A stretch of DNA of 64,000 bases from Rhodospirillales bacterium (lineage in GTDB: Bacteria; Pseudomonadota; Alphaproteobacteria; TMED109), in assembly GCA_028824295.1 (NCBI GenBank), contig JAPPED010000001.1:124001-188000 (forward strand). The letters are read 5' to 3'. Made by a program: the position numbers and the translations under genes. Positions 1 to 9,138 of the stretch are shown one piece after another. Under the pieces are notes generated by a model. It saw nothing but the letters and a program-made list of their open reading frames with translations. It made no database searches and had not been told where the DNA came from. How positions within the stretch are numbered: position 1 is the stretch's first letter; every line of letters begins with the position of its first letter.

Positions 1-978
1 TTCGCTGAGCCTCCGACCGCTTGCGAGTTCGGCCACCGCTACGACGATCTGGCCACCATCCAACATCGGAATCGGGAACAGGTTGATGATTCCCAGGTTG
101 ACCGAAAGAAACGCGATAAAGCCGAACAGCGGGAGCAGGCCCTGTTCGGCAAAGTCTCCGGATACCTGTGCGATCATCACCGGACCACCCAGCTCATCGG
201 TACTGCGGCGGCCGGTAAGTATTTCGCCGAATGCTTCCAGCACAGAACTCGTCAGGTACCACGTCTCTCCGAAGGCGTCCCTGGCGGCCTCAAAGACGCT
301 CGCCGGTTCGCGCTCGGGCAGCGCAATGGCCACCCCCACCCGGCCAACCTGATGCACCGTGCCGAGTGGATCCGTCCAGTCGACCATGACCGGGGTCACG
401 TCAAGCTCGGTCACGCGACCGTCCCGCTCGATGACAAACGTCAACGGGGTCCCGGGATACGGGCTTACCGCGTCCCGGATTTCCTGGGCACGCGTCACGA
501 TCTGTCCGTCGATGGACAGGATGCGATCCCCTGGAAGGATGCCCGCGCTCGCGGCCGCGCTGTCCGGAAGCACCTGTTCCACGGTAGTCGAGGTGCCGGC
601 CTTTCCGAAGGCAAGGAAAAGCGCGAAAAAGACCACGACAGCAAAGAGGAAATTCGCTCCGGGCCCGGCTGCAAGAATCGCGATTCGGCGGATCGGGGCG
701 TGCGCCTGTAGGCTCTCGTCCGGCTCTGGTTCCGCTTCGCTGCCGCCTTCTCCCTGTTCCGGCGGATTCGGAAAACGCACATATCCGCCGAGCGGAATGA
801 GGCTAAACCGCCACCGTGTGCCCGCACGATCGGTCACACCGAACAGCTCGCGCCCGAAACCGATCGAAAACACCTCCACCTTCGCGCCATTCCAGCGAGC
901 AATCAGGTAATGCCCGAGCTCGTGGACGAATACCACGACGCACAGGACCAGCAGGAACCAAAGCAAGGACGAAATCAC
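1..978 (-). CDS. rseP: RseP-type site-2 protease (M50 zinc metalloprotease), C-terminus missing
   Basis: Inner-membrane intramembrane protease that cleaves anti-sigma factors and leftover signal peptides. The frame is open from a GTG at 978 to the window edge (326 codons). A hydrophobic first helix runs into the zinc-binding motif HELGHYLIAR at about residues 19-28. A PDZ region around residues 115-200 contains GILPGDRILSIDG, and the second metal-site motif NLFPIPMLDGG appears near the cut end. It lies 14 nt after the dxr stop, as is common in proteobacteria. No ATG lies in frame between the dxr stop and the hydrophobic helix, so GTG 978 is the best start. The last C-terminal membrane segment lies outside the window. 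Confidence 0.95.
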   Translation of the reverse strand, partial: MISSLLWFLLVLCVVVFVHELGHYLIARWNGAKVEVFSIGFGRELFGVTDRAGTRWRFSLIPLGGYVRFPNPPEQGEGGSEAEPEPDESLQAHAPIRRIAILAAGPGANFLFAVVVFFALFLAFGKAGTSTTVEQVLPDSAAASAGILPGDRILSIDGQIVTRAQEIRDAVSPYPGTPLTFVIERDGRVTELDVTPVMVDWTDPLGTVHQVGRVGVAIALPEREPASVFEAARDAFGETWYLTSSVLEAFGEILTGRRSTDELGGPVMIAQVSGDFAEQGLLPLFGFIAFLSVNLGIINLFPIPMLDGGQIVVAVAELASGRRLSE

Positions 979-992
979 GAACGCTACGAATC

Positions 993-2156
993 CTAGTGCA
1001 CACTGGTCAGTGCGCGGGCGGACGCACGGGCCTGTGCGTCGACCGCGACGACGGCAGTGAAGTCATCAATGGGAGTATCCGGGAGCGTCGCCAAGACCTC
1101 CTCGGACACGGCGGTAATTCTCGGGAACGGCAGCGTGCCGTGGAGAAATGCGGCTACAGCTTCCTCGTTGGCAGCATTCAAGATCGTAGGAGCCGACCCC
1201 CCTTGTTGCAAGGCTTCGCGCGCGATTCGAAGGGCTGGAAAGCGCTCTGGATCCGGCTTCCGGAAGGTGAGGCAGCCTTGATCCGCCAAGTCAAGGCGAG
1301 GAAGTTCCAGCTCCATCCGATCCGGCCAGGCAAGTGCGCAAGCGATGGGTACGCGCATGTCCGGAATGCCGAGAACGGCACACAAGGTCCCGTCGACGTA
1401 CTCAACCAGTCCATGGACGAGTGATTGGGGATGGATAAGAACGTCAAGCTGGTCGGGTCGGACCGGAAACAGGTGCGCGGCTTCAATCAGCTCCAGCCCC
1501 TTGTTCATCATGGTGGCTGAATCCACCGAAATCTTTGCACCCATATTCCACACGGGATGGGCAACCGCGTCCTCGGGCGTGACCGACGAAAGACTGTCCG
1601 GGCTGCGATCGAGGAACGGGCCACCGGATGCCGTCAGGACCACCGCACGCACGCGTTCCGGCCGCTCCGAATCGAACACCTGGAAAATTGCGCTGTGCTC
1701 TGAATCCACCGGAATGATGCTGCCGCCTGACCGGGCGGCCACTCGCTTGAGGAGCGCCCCGGCACAAACCATGCTTTCCTTGTTGGCGAGGGCCACGGTA
1801 GCCCCTCGCTCCAAGGCCTTTGCAGTCGGCGTGAGCCCCGCTGCCCCGCCGATCGCCGCCATGACCCATTCCGCCGGTCGCGCACCAGCTTCGATCACAG
1901 CGTCTGCCCCGGCACCCACTTCGATCCCGGTACCCGCCAGTGCTTCCTCCAGGACCTTGGCCTGGCCCGTGTCCGCGATGGCTGCATACCTCGCGTTCAG
2001 CAGGCGGGCCTGCTCCGCCAGCTTGATGGCATTGGATCCCGCGGCCAGTGCCGCGACGTCCCATCGTCCGGGGTGCTCAAGAAGCAGGCTGATGGTGCTT
2101 TGCCCCACCGAGCCGGTGGAACCGAGAACCGTGACCGTCTTCCCCGGCTGTATCAC
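993..2156 (-). CDS. dxr: 1-deoxy-D-xylulose-5-phosphate reductoisomerase
   Basis: Makes 2-C-methyl-D-erythritol 4-phosphate in the non-mevalonate isoprenoid pathway; cytoplasmic, NADPH and divalent-metal dependent. The NADPH loop GSTGSVG is at residues 12-18. ALANKESMV, PVDSEHSAIFQ and the substrate/metal region GAKISVDSATMMNKGLE are all present. With the GTG start at 2156 the protein has 387 residues, the usual family length. The frame stays open further upstream, but that extension would run through cdsA. The start lies 1 nt after the cdsA stop. It sits with uppS and cdsA, so isoprenoid precursor, undecaprenyl carrier and phospholipid synthesis are probably co-transcribed. Confidence 0.97.
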   Translation of the reverse strand: MIQPGKTVTVLGSTGSVGQSTISLLLEHPGRWDVAALAAGSNAIKLAEQARLLNARYAAIADTGQAKVLEEALAGTGIEVGAGADAVIEAGARPAEWVMAAIGGAAGLTPTAKALERGATVALANKESMVCAGALLKRVAARSGGSIIPVDSEHSAIFQVFDSERPERVRAVVLTASGGPFLDRSPDSLSSVTPEDAVAHPVWNMGAKISVDSATMMNKGLELIEAAHLFPVRPDQLDVLIHPQSLVHGLVEYVDGTLCAVLGIPDMRVPIACALAWPDRMELELPRLDLADQGCLTFRKPDPERFPALRIAREALQQGGSAPTILNAANEEAVAAFLHGTLPFPRITAVSEEVLATLPDTPIDDFTAVVAVDAQARASARALTSVH

Positions 2157-2157
2157 C

Positions 2158-2952
2158 TCAGGTTCCTTTGACGACCAGCTTCCAAATCGCCACGAGCGTG
2201 ACGCCGAACAAGAATCCGTCAACCCGATCGAGGACCCCGCCATGACCGGGTATCAGCCGGCCGGTATCCTTGCACCCATGCGCGCGTTTCACCGCGCTCA
2301 TGACCAAATCACCCACGATCGTGGCCATCCCAACGCTGACGGCACTGATAACCGCTGTTTCCGCAGGGAATCCTAGCATTATCCCGACAAGACCGCCTGC
2401 GACACCCGCTGCGAAGATGCCGCCAAACAGTCCGCTCCAGGTCTTGCCCGGGCTGATCGTCGGTGCCAGACGTCGACCCCGAAGCACGCGTCCGCACAGA
2501 TAGGCAAATGTGTCGGTGGTCCATACAACGAGCAAGCACCACAGCAGCAGGTTGCGCCCTTCGTCGCCGTCACCGCGAAGCTCCCAAACCAAGGTCAGCG
2601 GAAACGCAAGTATCGGGACACCGAGTAAGCCGTTAGACCAAGTGCGGTCGGGCCAGCGGATGCAGATCCTCGCTACGGCAGCTCCGACAAATGCGGCTGC
2701 CACGGCCCCGACGGGTCCGGCGGCGTAATACGCTGCCCCCCCGATGGCAGTTGCGCTCAACGGCGGCCCATACGCCTCGAGTCCGCGGCAGCCCAGCATT
2801 CGGAACCATTCGTGGCCGATCTGCCAGCCTGCAGCGACCAGCAAAATTGCGAGCGGCCAATTCCCGGTCCATGCGGGGATCAGTACCAAGGGCACCATTA
2901 CTGCCGCCGACGCAGTTCGAACGGCAAGCTCCCGCGTCGCTACTCTACGCAT
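2158..2952 (-). CDS. cdsA: Phosphatidate cytidylyltransferase (CDP-diglyceride synthase)
   Basis: Integral membrane enzyme that converts phosphatidate and CTP to CDP-diacylglycerol for phospholipid synthesis. It has 264 residues with multiple hydrophobic segments. The C-terminal CdsA signature is intact in the last 46 residues: SAVKRAHGCKD, then HGGVLDRVD. The ATG at 2952 overlaps the uppS stop by 8 nt (ATGCGTAG), which suggests translational coupling. Longer in-frame extensions upstream lie inside uppS and were not used. Confidence 0.96.
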   Translation of the reverse strand: MRRVATRELAVRTASAAVMVPLVLIPAWTGNWPLAILLVAAGWQIGHEWFRMLGCRGLEAYGPPLSATAIGGAAYYAAGPVGAVAAAFVGAAVARICIRWPDRTWSNGLLGVPILAFPLTLVWELRGDGDEGRNLLLWCLLVVWTTDTFAYLCGRVLRGRRLAPTISPGKTWSGLFGGIFAAGVAGGLVGIMLGFPAETAVISAVSVGMATIVGDLVMSAVKRAHGCKDTGRLIPGHGGVLDRVDGFLFGVTLVAIWKLVVKGT

Positions 2953-3703
2953 CGATTCCGCCGAACCGGCGGCGGCGGCAGTTGTATGCCGCGATCGCGT
3001 CCTGAAAGTCCTGTCTGGTGAAGTCCGGCCATAGTACTGAAGTGAAATACAGTTCCGAGTATGCGATCTGCCATAGCAGGAAGTTCGAGATTCGGTGCTC
3101 GCCACCGGTTCGGATGACCAGGTCAGGATCCGGTACGCCTGCCGTCATCAAGCGCTGGCTGAGGGCCGTTTCGTCCACCTGCGAAGCGTCAATACGCCCT
3201 GCCACTGCGTCCTCCAGCAGCTGCCGAAACGTCCACGCGAGCTCACTGCGGCCACTGTAGTTCAGTCCGACAATCACTCGCAAACCTTTGTTTGCAGACG
3301 TCCTATCCTCCATCATCGCCATTCCTTCCGCGACTTCTGGCGGAAGTTTGGCCCGGTCACCGATAAACGTTACGCGCACGTTCTGCTCTGCCAGCGCGTC
3401 CATCTCCGTGTGCACATGCCGAACCATGAGTGACATGAGGACCTCGATCTCACGACGAGGCCGTTTCCAATTCTCGGTCGAGAACGCGTAGAGCGTGAGG
3501 TACCTCACCTCACAGGCAATTGCTCCGGCGATCGTTTCACGAACTGCATCCGCGCCCTTGCGGTGCCCATCAACACGGGCCAGCCCGCGCTGGACCGCCC
3601 AACGGCCGTTGCCGTCCATGATCACGGCAACGTGCGACGGTTGCTCCCTCGACTGGTCAGCCCGCGCGCTCTCCGAAAACCGAGGGCTGATCGTACACCT
3701 CAC
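2945..3703 (-). CDS. uppS: Undecaprenyl diphosphate synthase (cis-prenyltransferase)
   Basis: Condenses isopentenyl diphosphate onto farnesyl diphosphate to make the C55 lipid carrier for peptidoglycan and O-antigen. The catalytic motif MDGNGRWA is at residues 29-36 (Asp30). The C-terminal family signature RTGGEHRISNF leads into LWQIAYSELYF. The length of 252 residues is normal. The GTG start at 3703 overlaps the frr stop by 4 nt. The last few residues are Arg-rich (CRRRRFGG). Confidence 0.97.
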   Translation of the reverse strand: MRCTISPRFSESARADQSREQPSHVAVIMDGNGRWAVQRGLARVDGHRKGADAVRETIAGAIACEVRYLTLYAFSTENWKRPRREIEVLMSLMVRHVHTEMDALAEQNVRVTFIGDRAKLPPEVAEGMAMMEDRTSANKGLRVIVGLNYSGRSELAWTFRQLLEDAVAGRIDASQVDETALSQRLMTAGVPDPDLVIRTGGEHRISNFLLWQIAYSELYFTSVLWPDFTRQDFQDAIAAYNCRRRRFGGIDA

Positions 3704-4257
3704 ACCTGAAGAATTTCCTGACGCTTGACTGCTACCAGCTGGTCAATCTGTCCAACGAAATCGTCCGTGAGCTTTTGTACCTCTTCGCCTTCCCGGCGGT
3801 GCTCATCCTCCGAAAGTTCCCCCTCCCGCTGTGCGCTCCGAAGACTGTGCATCACGTGCTGACGGACATTTCGAACGGCTATGCGCGCCTGTTCGGCGTA
3901 CCGGTCGGCGGTTCTGGCGAACTCCTTGCGCCGGTCTTCCGTCAGTTCCGGCAACGGAACGCGGAGTAACGTCCCTTCCGTGATCGGATTAAGCCCAAGA
4001 TCTGATTCACGAATTGCCCGTTCAGCCGACTTCACGTTTCCTTGATCCCATACCTGGACGGTCAGCAAACGTGCTTCCGGCGCGCCGACGGTCGCCAGCT
4101 CCGAAAGCCGCATCGTCTGTCCGTAGGCCTCGACCTGAATGGGCTCCAACAGACTCGTGTGCGCCCGGCCAGAGCGGAGTCCGGAAAACTCTTCCTTGAG
4201 AACGCGAATGGCGCCTTCCATGCGACGTCTGGCATCGGCGAGATTCGAGTCGGTCAT
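3700..4257 (-). CDS. frr: Ribosome recycling factor
   Basis: Works with EF-G to split post-termination ribosomes. The 185-residue length is typical. Visible family hallmarks are the N-terminal helix ending LKEEFSGLRSGRAHTSLLEPI, TVQVWDQGNVKSAERAIRESDLGLNP, and the coiled-coil region RRKEFARTADRYAEQARIAVRNVR. It sits between pyrH (5 nt away) and uppS (4-nt overlap), the canonical order. Confidence 0.98.
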   Translation of the reverse strand: MTDSNLADARRRMEGAIRVLKEEFSGLRSGRAHTSLLEPIQVEAYGQTMRLSELATVGAPEARLLTVQVWDQGNVKSAERAIRESDLGLNPITEGTLLRVPLPELTEDRRKEFARTADRYAEQARIAVRNVRQHVMHSLRSAQREGELSEDEHRREGEEVQKLTDDFVGQIDQLVAVKRQEILQV

Positions 4258-4262
4258 CGGAT

Positions 4263-5096
4263 TCAGCCTTCCTCAGCTTCCATCATACCGAATGCCCTCT
4301 CGCCGACACGGCGGTCATGCAGCACCAAGTGGCGGGGCTTGTCACTGACCATGGTAAACGTTCCTTGGCCCTGCACGGCGTCAACGAGCGCGTTCGTGCC
4401 TTCAAGCGAAAATACGAGAATCGGTATCTCCGCATCTCTGGCGATCGACAGGGCAGCTGAATCCATGACCTGCAGATTCTTGGCCAGCGCATGCTGGTAG
4501 GAAATCCAAAGAAAGCGTTTGGCGTTCGGGTTGCGATGCGGGTCGGAATCGTAAACCCCGTCCACTTGTGTGCCCTTGAAGATCGCGTCGCACTGCAGTT
4601 CCGCGGCACGCACAGCAGCCGCGGTATCGGTGGTAAAAAGCGGAGATCCGGTTCCTGCGGCGCACACCAAAACCTCTGACTGCTCAAGGTAGGCGTGCGC
4701 TTGCCAGCGAACAAATGGCTCACAAATTTCCGGCATTGATATCGCCGACATCACATGGGATTTGATGTTTTGCGCGCGCAGGGCACTGTGCAGCGCCAGT
4801 CCGTTAATGACGGTAGCCAACATCCCCATCTCGTCTGCCGTAGGACGATCGAGGTATCTCAGCTTGCTTTCGGTGCCGCGAAAAATATTGCCCGCCCCGA
4901 TCACGATGCAGACCTGGATTCCGAGGCGATAGACAGATCGGATCTCTCTGGCGATGTGGCTGACCTTCTCGCCGTCGATCCCGTGCCCTTGCGCGCCGGC
5001 AAACGCTTCGCCGGACAGCTTGACTAGGACGCGACGGTAAAAGGGCCCGGGCGGCAACGCCAGGCCCCCCGTCTTTTTCCCGTCACGCGTACCCAT
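4263..5096 (-). CDS. pyrH: Uridylate kinase (UMP kinase), extended at both ends
   Basis: Phosphorylates UMP to UDP in pyrimidine nucleotide synthesis; hexameric amino-acid-kinase fold. Core motifs are VLVKLSGEAF near residue 24, IVIGAGNIFRG, LDRPTADEMGMLATVINGLAL, and GTGSPLFTTDTAAAVRAAEL. At 277 residues it is about 35 longer than most bacterial enzymes, with a short N-terminal leader and a C-terminal tail after the usual end (HDRRVGERAFGMMEAEEG). The start codon at 5096 leaves 41 nt after tsf. Confidence 0.96.
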   Translation of the reverse strand: MGTRDGKKTGGLALPPGPFYRRVLVKLSGEAFAGAQGHGIDGEKVSHIAREIRSVYRLGIQVCIVIGAGNIFRGTESKLRYLDRPTADEMGMLATVINGLALHSALRAQNIKSHVMSAISMPEICEPFVRWQAHAYLEQSEVLVCAAGTGSPLFTTDTAAAVRAAELQCDAIFKGTQVDGVYDSDPHRNPNAKRFLWISYQHALAKNLQVMDSAALSIARDAEIPILVFSLEGTNALVDAVQGQGTFTMVSDKPRHLVLHDRRVGERAFGMMEAEEG

Positions 5097-5137
5097 CAGT
5101 CAGTTTCCTGTTTCGCGAACGGCGTCCGCGGATGCGC

Positions 5138-6061
5138 TTAGCTCCTTAACGTGCCTGCCACTTCCGCCGCCAAGTTCGACACGCGTTTTTCCACCCCCTC
5201 GCCCAGCACGAGACAGGCAAGGCCGGACAAGTGCGCCGCCACACCAGCGCTCTCGGCAACCGATGCAAGCACATCGGCAACCTTAGACTTGTTGTCGATC
5301 ACCCATATCTGCTCCGTCAGCACCACCTCGCCATAGAACTTGCGCATACGGCCTTCAACCATCTTTTCGATGATGTTGTCTGGTCGGCCGCTTTCTCTGG
5401 CCTGTTCAATGAGCACGGCCCGTTCGCGCTCGACGGCGGCCGGATCCAGGTCATCGCGGCGAAGCGCCTGCGGTCTTGCCGCGGCCACATGCATCGCAAG
5501 CTGTTTCGCAAGATCCTCGAAACCCTCGGCGGCTCCGTCCGTTTCGACCGCCACGAGCGTCCCGATGCGTCCCAGGCCCGCCGCAACGGCCCCGTGCACA
5601 TAGCTACCGATCAAGCCGCGTTCCACCGTCACCGACTCCGTACGGCGGACCACGATATTCTCGCCCGTCTTGGCGCTCACCTCGATTGCGCGCTCCGCCA
5701 CCGTGGCGCCACCGGACAGCGTCGACGCAGTTAGCGCTTCCAGGTCGCCTCCGGCGTCCAAGCCTGCGTCCGCCACCTCGCGCACGAACGCCTGGAATTC
5801 GGTGTTCCGGGCCACGAAGTCGGTTTCGGCGTTAACCTCCACCAGCGCCGCGCGCCGGCCATCCACCGAGAGACCCACCAGTCCTTCAGACGCCGCGCGC
5901 CCCGCCTTCTTCTCGGCGCCGGCAATGCCCTTGGCGCGCAGCCAGTCCTGCGCTGCTTCGAGGTCACCGCCCGTCTCGGAAAGCGCGCGCTTGCAGTCCA
6001 TCATTCCCGAGCCTGTCTGCTCGCGCAGCTGCTTGACCAGTGCGGCAGAAATCTTCGTCAT
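5138..6061 (-). CDS. tsf: Translation elongation factor Ts
   Basis: Guanine-nucleotide exchange factor for EF-Tu. The N-terminal UBA-like domain ([18 protein letters not shown], residues 10-27) and the EF-Tu-contacting TDFVARN motif at residues 80-86 are both present. The length of 307 residues is standard. The ATG at 6061 overlaps the rpsB stop by 4 nt (ATGA). This is unusual because rpsB and tsf are more often separated by an untranslated gap; see the rpsB tail. Confidence 0.98.
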   Translation of the reverse strand: MTKISAALVKQLREQTGSGMMDCKRALSETGGDLEAAQDWLRAKGIAGAEKKAGRAASEGLVGLSVDGRRAALVEVNAETDFVARNTEFQAFVREVADAGLDAGGDLEALTASTLSGGATVAERAIEVSAKTGENIVVRRTESVTVERGLIGSYVHGAVAAGLGRIGTLVAVETDGAAEGFEDLAKQLAMHVAAARPQALRRDDLDPAAVERERAVLIEQARESGRPDNIIEKMVEGRMRKFYGEVVLTEQIWVIDNKSKVADVLASVAESAGVAAHLSGLACLVLGEGVEKRVSNLAAEVAGTLRS

Positions 6062-7023
6062 GGGGTTGTCTCCACATCCGTTTCCGATGCGGTTGGATCG
6101 GACGGCGCGGGTTCCGACGGTGCGGCTTCGCCTTCGCCATCGTTGGCGCTACCGCCGCTGCTGTCGCTGGCGGCCGCGGCTGGCTCGGCGGCATCGTCAG
6201 CCGGCCCGGATGCATCTTCGGCCGGCTCCTCTTCGGCAGCAGCGCTCTCGCCGCTCGTCTCGTCGATTACCTCGAGGGATGCGTCTCCGACGCCACCTTC
6301 CTCCGATGCCCCGACGTCCACTCCGGCCAGTTTCTGTTCTTCTTCCAGCCCGCCCAGCACGGCGTTGGCGGCCAGCTCGCAGTACAAGATCACGGCACGG
6401 GTCGCGTCATCATTGCCCGGGATCGGGTAATCGATTCCGACCGGATCGGAGTTCGTGTCCAGAATCGCCACAACCGGAATGCCGAGCGATTTTGCTTCGG
6501 CCACCGCTATGCGTTCGTGGTTGGTATCGACGACCACCATCGCGTCCGGCAAGCCACCCATTTCGCGGATTCCGCCCAGAGACCGGAGAAGCTTCACACG
6601 CTGACGCTGCAGGTTCAGGACCTCCTTCTTTGGCAGGTTGCCTTCATCTTCCTCCAGTCGCTGTTCCATCTGCTTCAAGCGGTCGATGGACTTCGAGATG
6701 GTCTTCCAGTTGGTCAGCATGCCGCCAAGCCAGCGCTGGTTGACGTAGTGTTGACCGCAGCGTCTGGCATGTTCCTCGACCGGGTTCTGCGCCTGCCGCT
6801 TGGTGCCGACGAACAACACGCGGCCCCCCCCGGCTGCGATTTCTCGTAAGAATGCCAGGGCGGCATACAGCATTGGTACCGTCTGCTGCAGATCAATAAT
6901 GTGAATGCCGTCACGCTCGCTGTGGATGTACGGCGCCATGCGCGGGTTCCACCGGCGAACCATGTGGCCGAAATGCACTCCAGCTTCCAGGAGCTGGCGC
7001 ATGGTGAAATGGGGAATGGACAA
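6058..7023 (-). CDS. rpsB: 30S ribosomal protein S2 with long acidic C-terminal tail
   Basis: Small-subunit ribosomal protein. The start is a TTG at 7023, seven nt after a strong AAGGAG site, giving [20 protein letters not shown] like other alphaproteobacterial S2 proteins; the next ATG is seven codons in. The S2 core ends near residue 229 ([15 protein letters not shown]). About 90 further residues follow, almost entirely Ala, Glu, Asp, Ser, Gly and Pro, probably disordered. Acidic S2 tails are known in some alphaproteobacteria, but this one is long and its reading frame runs into the tsf start. Confidence 0.97.
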   Translation of the reverse strand: MSIPHFTMRQLLEAGVHFGHMVRRWNPRMAPYIHSERDGIHIIDLQQTVPMLYAALAFLREIAAGGGRVLFVGTKRQAQNPVEEHARRCGQHYVNQRWLGGMLTNWKTISKSIDRLKQMEQRLEEDEGNLPKKEVLNLQRQRVKLLRSLGGIREMGGLPDAMVVVDTNHERIAVAEAKSLGIPVVAILDTNSDPVGIDYPIPGNDDATRAVILYCELAANAVLGGLEEEQKLAGVDVGASEEGGVGDASLEVIDETSGESAAAEEEPAEDASGPADDAAEPAAAASDSSGGSANDGEGEAAPSEPAPSDPTASETDVETTP

Positions 7024-7131
7024 TTGAGAACTCCTTTATCCGGTTGAACCACCACGGGAGAAACCGAAACTTCGGCACCGGAAGGCCGGGCATGGAAAAC
7101 ACCGGGCCGTTCCCGTGTGAGTACTGGCCTT

Positions 7132-7160
7132 CCTCTAGGCCGAATGCGTCAGATTTGCAA
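7132..7160 (-). promoter_or_regulatory. Candidate sigma-70 promoter for the rpsB operon
   Basis: On the minus strand, TTGCAA (7160-7155) is followed after 17 nt by TAGAGG (7137-7132). This would give an untranslated leader of roughly 100 nt before the rpsB TTG start. Match to consensus is moderate. TTGCAA is a palindrome, so the -35 half has no strand specificity by itself. Confidence 0.35.
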
Positions 7161-7216
7161 GCTTGATGAGGCTGAGACTCTTCGAGACCTCAACGTTTTG
7201 GCCGCCGTCGGAGCGA

Positions 7217-8716
7217 TCAGATGTTCGTGGAGGCGATGCCGGGGCGCTTCCGTACCCTTCGGACCGCTTCCTGCCAGAGGGTCAGGTGCGGGGCACAATC
7301 GGCATCGGACGGGGTGAAGCAACGTTCTTCTTTCCAGAGCCTGCCGACGGCATTCGTGTCGTCATAGGTTCCCGCACCAAGTCCCGCCAGAAATGCCGCT
7401 CCGAGCGCGGTGGTCTCGGTTACGGCAGGCCGTTCCACTGGCACGCCAAGCACGTCTGAAAGAAACTGCATGAGCCAATCGTTCTTCGCCATGGCTCCAT
7501 CGACGCGAAGCCGACCATACTGCCCGAGGCCGCCGGCCGCCTCGAGGAGATCATGCGTCTGATAGGCGACTGCTTCTAGGCCCGCTCGCACGATGTGGGC
7601 CGGCGTCGTGTCACGTGACAATCCAAAGATCCCGCCGCGTGCCTCCGGGTCCCAATGCGGTGCTCCCAGACCGGTAAACGCGGGCACGAGAACCACTCCT
7701 CCCGAGTCCTTCACGGTTGCCGCCAGTCCCGATGAGCGGACGGGATCGGCAACCAGCCTCAGGGTCTCGCTCAACCACTGAATGGTACTTCCGGCATTGA
7801 AGATCGTGCCTTCGATGGCATAGCTGGTCTCACCGGCCAACCGGGAGCCAACCGTTCCCAGCAAACCGTTCGCAGGTTTCGGCTTGCTGCCGCCGACGTT
7901 GATCAGCAGGAATGCCCCGGTTCCGTATGTGCACTTGGCCATGCCTGGCTTGAAGCATGTCTGCCCGACCGCCGCCGCTTGCTGATCACCGGCGATTCCC
8001 CGGATCGGTATTTCGGCCCCAAGAAGGTCAGCAGAAATTGTCCCATAGTCGGACACGCTGTCCCGTACTTCCGGCAAGATCACACGCGGCACCCGGAACA
8101 ATTCCAGCAAGTCAAGATCCCATTGCTGGGTGGCAATGTTGAACAGCATGGTCCGAGAGGCGTTCGTGGCGTCGGTGGCGTGCACGCGCCCACCGGTCAA
8201 CCGCCACAGTAAGAAGCTGTCGATCGTTCCGAAGGCCAGCTTCCCGGTGGCGGCCGCCGCGTCAGCGTCCTCGACGTGCTCGAGCAGCCACTGCAGTTTG
8301 GTCGCTGAAAAATAGGAATCAGGGACCAGGCCGGTCGCCTCCACGATCGCGGATGCCAGTCCCTGTCGTCGCAGTTCGGAGCAGCGCCCGGCCCCGCGGC
8401 GATCCTGCCAGACGATCGCGTTGTAGACCGGCCGGCCACTGCTGCGCTCCCAGACCACCGTTGTCTCGCGTTGATTTGCGATGCCGGCAGCTGTGATCTC
8501 CAGCCCACGGTCCTGGGCGACGCCAACCGCCTCCCGGCACGTCTCCAGCGTGGTTCGCCAGATTTCCTCCGGGTCCTGTTCCACCCAACCGTCCGGCCCG
8601 TATCGAGACGCAAGCTCTTTCTGGGAAACGACCAGCGGGACCGCGTCAAGAGTAAACACGATGGCCCGGCTGCTGCTGGTGCCCTGATCTATGGCGAGGA
8701 GTGCAGGCTGGCGCAT
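7217..8716 (-). CDS. glpK: Glycerol kinase
   Basis: ATP-dependent phosphorylation of glycerol to glycerol 3-phosphate; FGGY family. The 499-residue length matches the family. Motifs seen are the N-terminal phosphate loop AIDQGTSSSRAIVF, NQRETTVVW and AIVWQDRR for substrate binding, TKLQWLLEHV, KCTYGTGAFLLIN, and the C-terminal FGGY-like block LRVDGAMAKNDWLMQFLSD. No glycerol facilitator (glpF) or glycerol-3-phosphate dehydrogenase (glpD) is adjacent, so it stands alone here. It ends 194 nt before the rpsB start on the same strand. Confidence 0.97.
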   Translation of the reverse strand: MRQPALLAIDQGTSSSRAIVFTLDAVPLVVSQKELASRYGPDGWVEQDPEEIWRTTLETCREAVGVAQDRGLEITAAGIANQRETTVVWERSSGRPVYNAIVWQDRRGAGRCSELRRQGLASAIVEATGLVPDSYFSATKLQWLLEHVEDADAAAATGKLAFGTIDSFLLWRLTGGRVHATDATNASRTMLFNIATQQWDLDLLELFRVPRVILPEVRDSVSDYGTISADLLGAEIPIRGIAGDQQAAAVGQTCFKPGMAKCTYGTGAFLLINVGGSKPKPANGLLGTVGSRLAGETSYAIEGTIFNAGSTIQWLSETLRLVADPVRSSGLAATVKDSGGVVLVPAFTGLGAPHWDPEARGGIFGLSRDTTPAHIVRAGLEAVAYQTHDLLEAAGGLGQYGRLRVDGAMAKNDWLMQFLSDVLGVPVERPAVTETTALGAAFLAGLGAGTYDDTNAVGRLWKEERCFTPSDADCAPHLTLWQEAVRRVRKRPGIASTNI

Positions 8717-9138
8717 CGCGGGGACAATTCCTTTGCACGCGTGGCTTGAGCCGGGAATCTACCGTCCAGCAGGATGGACGGAGCGATCGGGGGACCCATT
8801 CCGTCAGCAGCTGTCCGAAGCTGGTTTTGACCGCGGAAGACAGCCGTGGCAGTGCCGAGAAGGCACTTGGCCTTCGATGGTCGAATTCGGTCCATATGAA
8901 CCAATAGGTCGCCCCCTCGCATCCCGGGAACCGACCTTCCCTGGGGGACTGCAGTCACTGAACCCGTCTCGGGCGAAACCTGTGTTCGGGATGGTCGGCA
9001 ACATGGGCCATCGACAGGATGCAAAGTGATCTTGGACGGTCAGCGTTCCGGGACAACGTCAGCTAGGACGACAGATGTCAGTGGTCCTGCCAACCGATAC
9101 AATCGGTCACGTCCGAGCCACAACATCAGAGGTGTCCG
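8717..9138. other. Intergenic region between divergent glpK and the TPR protein gene
   Basis: About 420 nt with no convincing gene on either strand; the open frames here are low-complexity shadows without family resemblance. It must hold the promoters of glpK (minus) and of the TPR gene (plus). A palindrome near its right end is listed separately. Confidence 0.6.
9093..9107. promoter_or_regulatory. Perfect palindrome overlapping a -10-like box
   Basis: ACCGAT-ACA-ATCGGT is a perfect 6-3-6 inverted repeat. It contains TACAAT (9098-9103), a 5/6 match to a -10 element, about 35 nt before the TPR gene start. It could be an operator or just a chance symmetric promoter. No good -35 box was found at the right distance. 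Confidence 0.3.
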
